Assembly: GCA_003533975.1 (NCBI GenBank)
Contig: DQCL01000287.1
Location: 1-8,216, forward strand
Length of the DNA: 8,216 bases
From: Octadecabacter sp.
GTDB taxonomy: Bacteria > Pseudomonadota > Alphaproteobacteria > Rhodobacterales > Rhodobacteraceae
Reading direction: 5' to 3'
Of the stretch, positions 1 through 5,917 are shown one piece after another. Each line of letters begins with the position of its first letter. Position 1 is the stretch's first letter. The translations under genes were made by a program, and so were the position numbers. Below the pieces are notes generated by a model. The model saw only the letters and a program-made list of their open reading frames with translations. It searched no databases and was not told the DNA's origin.

Positions 1-158
1 GTGACGAGGAACGCCCCACCTTTCCCAAGCTGGCCTTCCTCGCGCTTCAGCGCCTCTGCGATGAGATCGTCTTCGGAGTAGTTATAATAGACCTGACCCA
101 ACCCTGTGATACCCTGATCAGGCAGCTTCATGGATGGGTTGACCGTGCCGTGGTCCAT
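1..158 (-). CDS. pckA: Phosphoenolpyruvate carboxykinase (ATP), N-terminal part, cut by the window edge
   Basis: Reading leftward from ATG 158-156 gives 52 codons beginning [20 protein letters not shown] and running through [17 protein letters not shown] to GKGGAFLV at the window edge. The TVNP...[11 protein letters not shown] and GKGGAFLV stretches match the start of alphaproteobacterial ATP-type PEP carboxykinases. That enzyme decarboxylates and phosphorylates oxaloacetate to PEP, the first committed gluconeogenic step, in the cytoplasm. The nucleotide- and metal-binding sites lie further downstream and are not visible here. The start is supported by an AGGAGAG Shine-Dalgarno about 6 nt upstream (complement of 163-169). 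The gene is divergent from chvI across a 319-bp gap, the usual arrangement in Rhodobacterales and rhizobia. The family is about 530 residues long, so roughly 90% lies outside the window. Confidence 0.95.
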   Translation of the reverse strand, partial: MDHGTVNPSMKLPDQGITGLGQVYYNYSEDDLIAEALKREEGQLGKGGAFLV

Positions 159-222
159 AGTCTCTCTCCTAAGATTGCTGAGGCAAAACGCCTTACAATC
201 CCGACCTAGCATGACGGTTTCA

Positions 223-238
223 GGCGTGAACAGACGCC
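223..238. repeat. Perfect GGCGT-N6-ACGCC inverted repeat in the pckA upstream region
   Basis: The arms GGCGT (223-227) and ACGCC (234-238) are perfect complements separated by six bases. The element lies 65-80 bp before the pckA ATG. It could be a short RNA hairpin in a pckA leader or a protein-binding dyad. No U-tract follows on either strand, so it is not a terminator. Confidence 0.35.
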
Positions 239-247
239 ATTGTCACA

Positions 248-275
248 GTTAGCGCAATCAAAGCAACGTTAGCGC
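248..275. repeat. Tandem GTTAGCGC direct repeat, 20-bp period
   Basis: GTTAGCGC occurs at 248-255 and again at 268-275, so the two copies lie on the same face of the helix, exactly 20 bp apart. The second copy is embedded in GCAACGTTAGC, which has a central AACGTT palindrome of the kind often seen in LacI-family operators. On the pckA strand it reads GCGCTAAC. The location, about 90-120 bp upstream of the pckA start codon, suits an operator or activator site. The protein that would bind it is not identifiable from sequence. Confidence 0.45.
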
Positions 276-300
276 CACCATCGCGGCTCTCCGCCAACGG

Positions 301-360
301 TTAAGGGCTCCAAACGTAATAAGTGAGACATTTTAGTCATTGGTTACCTTTTTTAAGGGC
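301..360. repeat. Repeated TTAAGGGC octamer upstream of chvI
   Basis: TTAAGGGC occurs at 301-308 and 353-360, 52 bp apart (about five helical turns). A degenerate relative, TTAAGTGGGGC, lies at 414-424. All are in the same orientation and upstream of the chvI start. They could be sites for a regulator, including autoregulation by ChvI, but that is inference from position only. Confidence 0.3.
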
Positions 361-477
361 ACAAAGGGGTGAACTTTGCCGCACTTTTTCAGTTTTGGAT
401 TGATTCGCTAGGGTTAAGTGGGGCAAAACTATGAAAAAAGCAGGCAATAAAAACACGAGCAGTAGAGGGGCAGTAAC

Positions 478-1179
478 ATGTCACGAATCGCACTTGTCGA
501 TGATGATCGGAATATTCTGACATCAGTACAGATCACATTAGAAGCTGAAGGCTTTGATGTGGAAACTTATGCAGATGGCCAGCAAGCACTGGATGCGTTC
601 AATAAACGCATGCCGGAACTCGCCGTTCTGGACATCAAGATGCCCCGCATGGACGGCATGGATTTGTTGCAGCGCCTGCGTCAGAAAACGACGATGCCTG
701 TCATTTTCCTAACCTCCAAAGATGATGAAATTGACGAAGTCCTTGGCCTGCGCATGGGCGCGGACGACTACGTTAAAAAGCCATTCAGCCAGCGCCTTCT
801 GGTAGAACGTATTCGCGCGCTCTTGCGTCGCCAGGATGCGATTTCCGGCGAAGTCATAGAAGAAACCGAAGAGACGAAGATCCTTGAGCGCGGAGACCTG
901 ATCATGGATCCCCTGCGCCACGCCGTAAAATGGAAGGGCAATGACGTGTCCTTGACCGTTACTGAGTTCTTGCTTTTGCAGGCACTGGCGCAGCGCCCTG
1001 GGTTCGTGAAGTCCCGCGACCAGTTGATGGACGTAGCTTATGACGACCAAGTCTACGTTGATGACCGCACGATCGACAGCCACATTAAACGCCTGCGTAA
1101 AAAGATGCGCACTGCCGATGATGATTTTACGGCAATCGAAACACTTTATGGTATCGGGTACCGGTACAACGAAGAGTAA
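478..1179 (+). CDS. chvI: ChvI, OmpR-family response regulator of the ChvG/ChvI envelope- and acid-stress system
   Basis: The 233-residue protein has an N-terminal receiver domain (about 1-118) and a C-terminal OmpR/PhoB winged-helix DNA-binding domain (about 136-231). The receiver shows the acidic pair D8/D9, phospho-acceptor D52 in [11 protein letters not shown]79 in IFLTS and the invariant lysine K101 in YVKKPF. The effector domain shows [17 protein letters not shown], then [16 protein letters not shown] as recognition helix and YGIGYRYNE as the closing wing. In rhizobia, Brucella and Caulobacter, ChvI is phosphorylated by ChvG (ExoS) and controls envelope, exopolysaccharide, acid-response and virulence or symbiosis genes. 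The start ATG has AGAGGGG 7 nt upstream. It is the first gene of the rightward operon, 32 bp before chvG. Identification rests on both sequence and the chvG-hprK context. Confidence 0.95.
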   Translation: MSRIALVDDDRNILTSVQITLEAEGFDVETYADGQQALDAFNKRMPELAVLDIKMPRMDGMDLLQRLRQKTTMPVIFLTSKDDEIDEVLGLRMGADDYVKKPFSQRLLVERIRALLRRQDAISGEVIEETEETKILERGDLIMDPLRHAVKWKGNDVSLTVTEFLLLQALAQRPGFVKSRDQLMDVAYDDQVYVDDRTIDSHIKRLRKKMRTADDDFTAIETLYGIGYRYNEE

Positions 1180-1211
1180 CGAAGGCCCGATCTTAAGCAG
1201 GTGATACCTAA

Positions 1212-2951
1212 ATGACGGTTGCCCCCAAGATTGATGTTCGCGATCTAAAGTCCGTGCGCGATGCCGCGCACGAGACTGGTGGCGTTGTTCTGGGCGATGA
1301 CTTTGTCGCGCCGCGGTCCGAAGACCTCATGACGCACCGTCGCAAGCGTCGTAGCCTTTTCCACCTTCGAAAATCCCCCCTCGCGCGAAAAATCATCACG
1401 TTCAACCTACTCGGGCTGATCGTGTTGGTTGCAGGTATCCTTTACCTCAATCCTGCGCGCGATAACCTCGCGTTTCAACGCGGCAGCGCGCTTGTGAATG
1501 AGGTTGAGTTGATTGCGGATGTGTTTGAAGCACAGCTTCCTGTGAATGCACCCGTAAACCTAATGAGCGGCGATGGAACCGACGCACGAATGACTCTCCA
1601 GAACCTCGATCTTCGTGGTGGAGTAGACGTCTATTTACTGGACCGCAGTGGTGCGCTCGTTGAAAAATGGTCCGACCCCACACCAGATGATGCGCCGGTT
1701 ATCGGGCTTGAACACGAAGGTCGCGGCGTCTTTCTTACCGCCATGCTGAGCCGCCTTTTCACCGAAGTGACGGAACTTCTCGGTCGAAATACTGAGGGGG
1801 AAACCAACTTAGACCTGACCACAGAACTCCAAGAGGCGGTCCCGCAAACTCTCGAAATTGGTACTTGGATTGAAGCTCAAACGGACCAACAGGGCCGCTC
1901 CTTTTTCAAGGCGTTAACGCCGGTCGTACAGCAAGGTGGCACACCTGTTGGCGTCATCGCACTGGTGTCTTCACCCGGTGAGTTGGATGATCTTGTGAGC
2001 CGCGATCGTGAACAACTGATGCAGATGTTCATAATTGGCATATTTGTTTCGGTGGCCCTAAGCTTGGCTTTGGCGGCAACAATCGCCCACCCGCTGTCTG
2101 ATCTGGCGAAGGCCGTCGAGCTTGGCCGCGACCGTAACGCCCGCAAAATGTCCCCGCACAGCATTCATATTCCAGACCTGGCAGGGCGCCCTGATGAAAT
2201 CGGCCGCTTGTCCGGCGCCATTCGCGGCATGGTGTCTGCCTTGTTCGAACGTATTGAAGGCAATGAACAATTCGCCGCAGATGTAGCGCATGAAATCAAG
2301 AACCCGCTGGCATCCCTGCGATCTGCGGTTGGTACGCTGCGCAATGTCAAACGCGATGATCATCGCGAACGGATGCTGGAAGTTATTGAACACGATGTGC
2401 AGCGATTGGACCGCTTGGTCAGTGACATTTCGAACGCATCCCGTTTAGATACAGAGCTGGTCAAAGAGGAAGAAGAACCCTTCGACCTGATCAAGACGCT
2501 TACGCACTTGACGGAATTCCTCGGCACTCAAGCCAAAGAAAAGAAGGTCGATTTCATATCTGACCTCCCCAAAGGCCCTATTCAAATCATGGGACTCGAG
2601 GGGCGATTGGCACAGGTTTTCGTCAACCTCATCTCCAACGCGATTTCGTTCTGTGAAGATGGCGATGCGATCCGTGTTTGGGTCCGCAAGCGCGAAAATC
2701 GCGTGCTTGTTGTGGTGGAAGATACGGGCCCCGGAATTCCCGACGGCGCGCTTCAAAAAGTGTTCCAGCGGTTCTACTCTGAGCGCCCTGAGACGCAGTT
2801 CGGTGACAACTCCGGTCTTGGCCTCGCGATTTCAAAGCAGATCGTCGAAGCGCATGGCGGCGTAATCTGGGCGGAGAACATCCGCCCGACTGACGCCGAC
2901 ATCGGGTCAGACCCGCTGGGTGCTCGCTTCGTGGTTGGCCTGCCCGTCTAA
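1212..2951 (+). CDS. chvG: ChvG, membrane sensor histidine kinase partner of ChvI
   Basis: The 579-residue protein begins with a cytoplasmic tail of about 60 residues containing a basic patch (R43-R47, R53, R59). It is followed by TM1 (about 61-79), a periplasmic sensor region (about 80-270), TM2 (about 271-291), a HAMP linker (about 292-345) and the kinase. The dimerisation helix has phospho-acceptor H360 in VAHEIKNPL. The ATPase domain has the N-box around N472/N476, the G1 motif DTGPGIP (504-510), an F-box region (KVFQRFYS) and the G2 motif NSGLGLAISK (533-542). All catalytic motifs are intact. It senses envelope or acid stress and phosphorylates ChvI at the inner membrane. ATG 1212 has AGGTGA 7 nt upstream; the next in-frame ATG, codon 40 (1329), has a weaker site and would remove the cytoplasmic tail. 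The stop codon directly abuts the hprK start, suggesting translational coupling. Confidence 0.94.
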   Translation: MTVAPKIDVRDLKSVRDAAHETGGVVLGDDFVAPRSEDLMTHRRKRRSLFHLRKSPLARKIITFNLLGLIVLVAGILYLNPARDNLAFQRGSALVNEVELIADVFEAQLPVNAPVNLMSGDGTDARMTLQNLDLRGGVDVYLLDRSGALVEKWSDPTPDDAPVIGLEHEGRGVFLTAMLSRLFTEVTELLGRNTEGETNLDLTTELQEAVPQTLEIGTWIEAQTDQQGRSFFKALTPVVQQGGTPVGVIALVSSPGELDDLVSRDREQLMQMFIIGIFVSVALSLALAATIAHPLSDLAKAVELGRDRNARKMSPHSIHIPDLAGRPDEIGRLSGAIRGMVSALFERIEGNEQFAADVAHEIKNPLASLRSAVGTLRNVKRDDHRERMLEVIEHDVQRLDRLVSDISNASRLDTELVKEEEEPFDLIKTLTHLTEFLGTQAKEKKVDFISDLPKGPIQIMGLEGRLAQVFVNLISNAISFCEDGDAIRVWVRKRENRVLVVVEDTGPGIPDGALQKVFQRFYSERPETQFGDNSGLGLAISKQIVEAHGGVIWAENIRPTDADIGSDPLGARFVVGLPV

Positions 2952-3401
2952 ATGCTGTCTGAGCCGCCCAAAAATGGGCCAGATGGCCAATTGCAACTCC
3001 ACGCAAGTACCGTTGTTCTCAACAATCAAGCCGTCGCAATCTGTGGCCCTGCAGGGTCGGGGAAGTCCGCGCTCGCACTAGAACTTCTCACGCTCGGCGC
3101 CACGCTGCTAGCTGACGACATCACTTGGCTGGGCGCCTCGCCGCAGGGATTAATCGCCAGCTGCCCGCCTGCCATATCTGGCCGGATCGAGGCCCGAGGC
3201 GTTGGCATTTTGAATGCCACTCCCGCAGGGCCGACTCCTTTGCGCTTGGTCGTTGATCTGGGCACGCCTGAGCCGGCCCGCTGTCCTGATCCAAAGACCA
3301 TCCCGCTACTTGGCCATGAGGTCGCGCTGCTTCACACCCCCGCGAACCGGCATTTTGCACAAGCCATTGCGCAATATATGATGCATGGTCGCGCGACCTA
3401 A
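2952..3401 (+). CDS. hprK: Short-form HPr kinase/phosphorylase
   Basis: The 149-residue protein carries Walker A GPAGSGKS (32-39), the LLADD acidic motif (D55/D56) and the HprK signature GRIEARGVGIL (77-87). These are the core of the HPr serine kinase/phosphorylase C-terminal domain. Firmicute HprK is about 310 residues with an extra N-terminal domain. This short, kinase-only version is normal for Alphaproteobacteria, so it is not a truncation. Its expected role is to phosphorylate HPr at Ser46, and possibly to reverse this, which reduces phosphorelay through His15. The target gene ptsH lies three genes downstream. The ATG follows the chvG TAA with no intervening base and no good Shine-Dalgarno, so expression probably depends on reinitiation after chvG. 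About 18 residues precede the conserved core, and there is no other ATG that would give an intact domain. Confidence 0.9.
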   Translation: MLSEPPKNGPDGQLQLHASTVVLNNQAVAICGPAGSGKSALALELLTLGATLLADDITWLGASPQGLIASCPPAISGRIEARGVGILNATPAGPTPLRLVVDLGTPEPARCPDPKTIPLLGHEVALLHTPANRHFAQAIAQYMMHGRAT

Positions 3402-3422
3402 TTCGAGCAACGGAAGACCCCC

Positions 3423-4322
3423 ATGAGTACCGACATCCCGAAACCGCAAAAGCTGATCGTCGTGAGTGGCCCATCTGGCGCTGGGCGCTCGACGGCGATC
3501 AATGTGCTCGAAGATCTCGGCGTTGAGGCGATTGATAACGTCCCTCTCTCGCTGCTCCCACGTTTGACACGCGATGAACTAATGCGCCCATTGGCGATTG
3601 GATTGGATGTTCGAAATCGGGATTTTTCAATCAGCGGGGTGACTGATTTGTTGGCGCAGCTACATGAGCGCGATGATATCGAAGCGCAGCTGCTGTTCTT
3701 GGAGGCCAATGAAGATACGCTCGTACGCCGCTACTCCGAAACCCGCCGCCGCCACCCTTTGGCACCAGACGAACCGGCCATCCAAGGTATCCGTAAAGAA
3801 GCAGATTTGTTGTTGCCCTTGCGTGAGAAGGCCGAGTTTTTATTAGACACGTCCGATTTGTCGCCCCATGACCTCAAAGCTACTTTGACGGAGTGGTTTG
3901 GTGATGAAGGTGCTTCCTTATTCGGGGTCAGTGTTCAATCGTTTTCTTACAAACGCGGCGCCCCGAAAGGCGCTGATATGACGTTTGACTGCCGGTTCTT
4001 GAAGAACCCGTACTGGGAACCCGCGCTGCGTAAAATGACGGGGTTGGACAGCGCCGTTGGCTCCTACATTCAGACGGACCCTCGGTTTGATGACTTTTTC
4101 AAGCAGGTGAAAGAACTGCTTCTCCTGCTGCTTCCTGCGTTCCGTGATGAAGGAAAATCGCACCTGAGCATCGGATTTGGGTGTACCGGAGGGCAACACA
4201 GGTCCGTCTACGTGACGGAACAGATCGCGTTGGCACTTGCGGAACAGGGTTGGCAGGTGTCTAAAAGACATCGGGAAATTGACCGCGCATCCTTAGGCGC
4301 GGTCCAGCAAGGCGGATCATAA
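3423..4322 (+). CDS. rapZ: RapZ-family nucleotide-binding protein (RNase adapter family)
   Basis: The 299-residue length is close to the roughly 285-300 usual for the family. The N-terminal P-loop domain has GPSGAGRST (16-24), with Arg at position 22 where Walker A normally has Lys. It also has DNVPLSLLP (38-46) and RRYSETRRRHPL (102-112). The C-terminal domain has the RapZ hallmark SFSYKRGAPKGADMTFDCRF (173-192) and GFGCTGGQHRSVYV (251-264). In E. coli RapZ guides RNase E to the sRNA GlmZ and thereby controls glucosamine-6-phosphate synthase. The alphaproteobacterial role is not established, and this annotation is by family. GGAAG lies 7 nt before the ATG. The position between hprK and the EIIA/HPr genes is conserved and suggests a link to PTS or envelope-precursor control. 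Confidence 0.92.
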   Translation: MSTDIPKPQKLIVVSGPSGAGRSTAINVLEDLGVEAIDNVPLSLLPRLTRDELMRPLAIGLDVRNRDFSISGVTDLLAQLHERDDIEAQLLFLEANEDTLVRRYSETRRRHPLAPDEPAIQGIRKEADLLLPLREKAEFLLDTSDLSPHDLKATLTEWFGDEGASLFGVSVQSFSYKRGAPKGADMTFDCRFLKNPYWEPALRKMTGLDSAVGSYIQTDPRFDDFFKQVKELLLLLLPAFRDEGKSHLSIGFGCTGGQHRSVYVTEQIALALAEQGWQVSKRHREIDRASLGAVQQGGS

Positions 4323-4332
4323 GATAGCAGAT

Positions 4333-4728
4333 TTGATCGGAATCGTGATCGTGGCGCACGGCGGCTTGGCGACAGAGTATCTGTCGGCGGTTGAGCACGT
4401 CGTGGGCGAACAGCCTGGGATTAAGGCTATCGCAATAGCACCCGATGATGACCGTGCAGCCAAACAAGATGAGATTTGTGACGCCGCAGATTCTGTTGAT
4501 ACAGGCGGCGGCGTGGTTATCGTAACCGATCTGTTTGGCGGATCACCGTCCAATTTGTCGCTGCGTGCGTGTAGCCCGCAGAATCGCAGAATTCTATATG
4601 GTGCGAATCTTCCGATGCTTGTGAAGCTCGCGAAATCGCGCCGCAAATCCGTTGTGGATGCGGTTTCATCGGCAATGGATGCCGGACGCAAATACATCGA
4701 CAGCCACACTGTCGAGCTGGATAATTAG
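4333..4728 (+). CDS. manX: Mannose-family PTS EIIA domain protein (regulatory PTS)
   Basis: The 131 residues form a single EIIA(Man) domain. It has the phosphorylatable histidine H9 in MIGIVIVAHGG and the conserved TDLFGGSPSN loop with D66 (65-74). Whole mannose-type transporters add EIIB and EIIC/IID, but none is encoded here. In alphaproteobacteria this stand-alone EIIA takes phosphate from HPr and acts in regulation rather than sugar uptake. The start is TTG at 4333: no ATG or GTG lies in frame between the rapZ stop and the conserved IGIVIVAHGG block, and starting there gives the family's usual N terminus. A GGCGGA stretch (4311-4316) is too distant to be an ideal ribosome site, so translation may be weak or coupled to rapZ, whose stop is 10 bp upstream. 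The symbol follows rhizobial usage. Confidence 0.9.
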   Translation: MIGIVIVAHGGLATEYLSAVEHVVGEQPGIKAIAIAPDDDRAAKQDEICDAADSVDTGGGVVIVTDLFGGSPSNLSLRACSPQNRRILYGANLPMLVKLAKSRRKSVVDAVSSAMDAGRKYIDSHTVELDN

Positions 4729-4736
4729 AGGCGGAT

Positions 4737-5006
4737 ATGGCGCAACGCACATTGAAAATCATCAACATCAAAGGCTTGCACGCTCGGGCGTCTGCAAAGT
4801 TTGTCGAAACGAGCGAGCAATTTGATGCCCAAGCCGAGGTTTCCAAAGATGGGATGTCTGCCGATGGCGATAGCATCATGGGTCTTTTAATGTTGGCAGC
4901 TTCCAACGGAACCTCTATTGAAGTCGAAACTAAAGGCCCTCAGGCCGATCAGCTCATGGATGCGCTAGACGCGTTGGTGGCCGATAAGTTCGGAGAAGGG
5001 GACTAA
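4737..5006 (+). CDS. ptsH: Phosphocarrier protein HPr
   Basis: The 89-residue protein fits the HPr family length. The active-site histidine H15 lies in NIKGLHARASAKFVE, and the regulatory serine S46 lies in DGDSIMGLLMLAAS. The Ser46 neighbourhood matches the HprK target, consistent with hprK in the same operon. HPr carries phosphate from Enzyme I (not in this window) to EIIA proteins. GAGG lies 5 nt before the ATG, and the gene follows manX by 8 bp. Its last codons and stop form the left arm and loop of a hairpin terminator, so it is probably the last gene of the primary transcript. Confidence 0.95.
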   Translation: MAQRTLKIINIKGLHARASAKFVETSEQFDAQAEVSKDGMSADGDSIMGLLMLAASNGTSIEVETKGPQADQLMDALDALVADKFGEGD

Positions 5007-5015
5007 CCCCTTTTT
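4994..5015 (+). terminator. Rho-independent terminator overlapping the ptsH stop codon
   Basis: The left arm AGAAGGGG (4994-5001) pairs with CCCCTTTT (5007-5014) through seven Watson-Crick pairs and one G-T pair. The loop is ACTAA, containing the TAA stop (5004-5006), and the right arm merges into a five-T run (5011-5015). It would end the chvI-ptsH transcript or attenuate read-through into the acyltransferase gene. Confidence 0.65.
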
Positions 5016-5025
5016 CAGATAGGCT

Positions 5026-5030
5026 AGGAA
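5026..5030 (+). promoter_or_regulatory. Shine-Dalgarno AGGAA favouring the TTG start of the acyltransferase gene
   Basis: AGGAA ends 7 nt before TTG 5038 but 16 nt before ATG 5047. Standard spacing therefore selects the TTG start, and three extra residues (MTD) precede the ATG-coded methionine. Confidence 0.6.
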
Positions 5031-5037
5031 GCAGCGT

Positions 5038-5913
5038 TTGACCGACATGTCGACAAGATCAAAGACGTCCAAAGACGAGGCCGATACGCCCCGTGTCTAC
5101 GACCGTGCTTCGCTGACCTATTCTGAGACATTTGATAGCAACACAAAGCGCTGGTTCATCAAAGCGATGGAATGGGCGACGGGCAAGATTGCGGTCGTGC
5201 GCCGCGTCCGCGCATTTGAAAAAATGCCCCAACCGAAGGGGCAGGCGTTCTGGCCCGCAACCATGAAACTCATGGGGATTGAGATTCAGACCCCGCAGGA
5301 CCAATTGGATAACATCCCCGAAACCGGTCCGGTCATGTTTGTCGCCAACCATCCGCATGGGCTGGTCGATGGCATGGTTCTGGCTGATCTGATTGGCCGT
5401 CGTCGCAACGATTATCGAATTTTGACACGTTCCTTGCTCACCGGCATCGACGAGGCCGCATCGAGTTACATGATTCCGGTGCCGTTCCTGCATCAATCTG
5501 ATGCGCAGGAAAAGATGATCGAAATGCGCGCTAGATCAATGGAACATCTTGGTAATGGCGGCTTGATTGCGCTGTTTCCGTCTGGTGTGGTTGCGGCGTC
5601 CGAAACGATGTGGGGCCCCGCAATTGAAGAAGAATGGAACGTCTTCACCGCGAAGATGATCCGTCGTTCAGGCGCGACAGTGGTGCCGTGTTTCTTCCCG
5701 GGAAGTAACTCGCGGGCTTACCAGATCGCGAACCAAATCAGCGCAACCCTGCGCCAAGGCTTGCTCATCCACGAAGTTGCCCATGCGTTCGACAAGCCGC
5801 AAAAGCCTGTCATCGGAAAGCCAATTCCGCCGGAAGAAGTCGAAGAGCGCAGCAAAGACCCACGCGCATTTATGGCTTGGCTGCGCGAACACACGCTGTC
5901 GCTGAAAGAATAG
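5038..5913 (+). CDS. Lysophospholipid acyltransferase family protein (COG3176 type), candidate SalA aminolipid acyltransferase
   Basis: The 291-residue protein has PlsC-superfamily motifs in the COG3176 (hemolysin-like) arrangement. They are VANHPHGLVDG (102-112) with the catalytic-type His105 and Asp111, RILTRSLL (127-134), ALFPSGVVA (179-187) and VVPCFFPGSNSRAYQ (215-229). Such proteins esterify lyso-lipids at the inner face of the membrane using acyl-ACP or acyl-CoA. From memory, Roseobacter-group bacteria have such an enzyme, SalA, needed for sulfur-containing aminolipids, beside this same pckA/chvI/ptsH locus. I judge that assignment plausible but unverified, so no symbol is given. No clear transmembrane helix or signal peptide is visible. 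The start is TTG 5038, with AGGAA 7 nt upstream; ATG 5047 (codon 4) is the alternative but is badly spaced. It follows the ptsH terminator by 22 bp and meets hbd tail to tail after 4 bp. Confidence 0.85.
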   Translation: MTDMSTRSKTSKDEADTPRVYDRASLTYSETFDSNTKRWFIKAMEWATGKIAVVRRVRAFEKMPQPKGQAFWPATMKLMGIEIQTPQDQLDNIPETGPVMFVANHPHGLVDGMVLADLIGRRRNDYRILTRSLLTGIDEAASSYMIPVPFLHQSDAQEKMIEMRARSMEHLGNGGLIALFPSGVVAASETMWGPAIEEEWNVFTAKMIRRSGATVVPCFFPGSNSRAYQIANQISATLRQGLLIHEVAHAFDKPQKPVIGKPIPPEEVEERSKDPRAFMAWLREHTLSLKE

Positions 5914-5917
5914 CTGT

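Larger units (their letters stand above)
159..477. promoter_or_regulatory. Divergent pckA/chvI control region
   Basis: This 319-bp gap must hold the promoters for pckA (leftward) and for the chvI operon (rightward). No confident sigma-70 -35/-10 pair stands out in either direction. The half nearest pckA carries a perfect GGCGT/ACGCC inverted repeat (223-238), a small AGGC/GCCT hairpin (181-193) and a tandem GTTAGCGC repeat (248-275). The half nearest chvI is A/T-richer and carries TTAAGGGC twice (301, 353) and a looser TTAAGTGGGGC (414). The chvI Shine-Dalgarno AGAGGGG (464-470) sits 7 nt before its ATG. No full-length gene is present; a 29-codon frame at 431-520 is discussed under findings. 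Confidence 0.6.

Noticed and set aside
2629..3006. 125-codon minus-strand open frame across the chvG-hprK junction
   Set aside because: Composition is typical of an antisense shadow, no domain is seen, and both sense genes have intact catalytic motifs.
2952..3401. HprK as a degraded pseudogene because it is half the Firmicute length
   Set aside because: The short kinase-only form is standard in Alphaproteobacteria, and Walker A, the acidic pair and the HprK signature are all intact.
4333..5006. A complete sugar-transporting mannose PTS
   Set aside because: Only EIIA and HPr are present. There is no EIIB, EIIC or EIID, so a regulatory rather than transport role is the supported reading.
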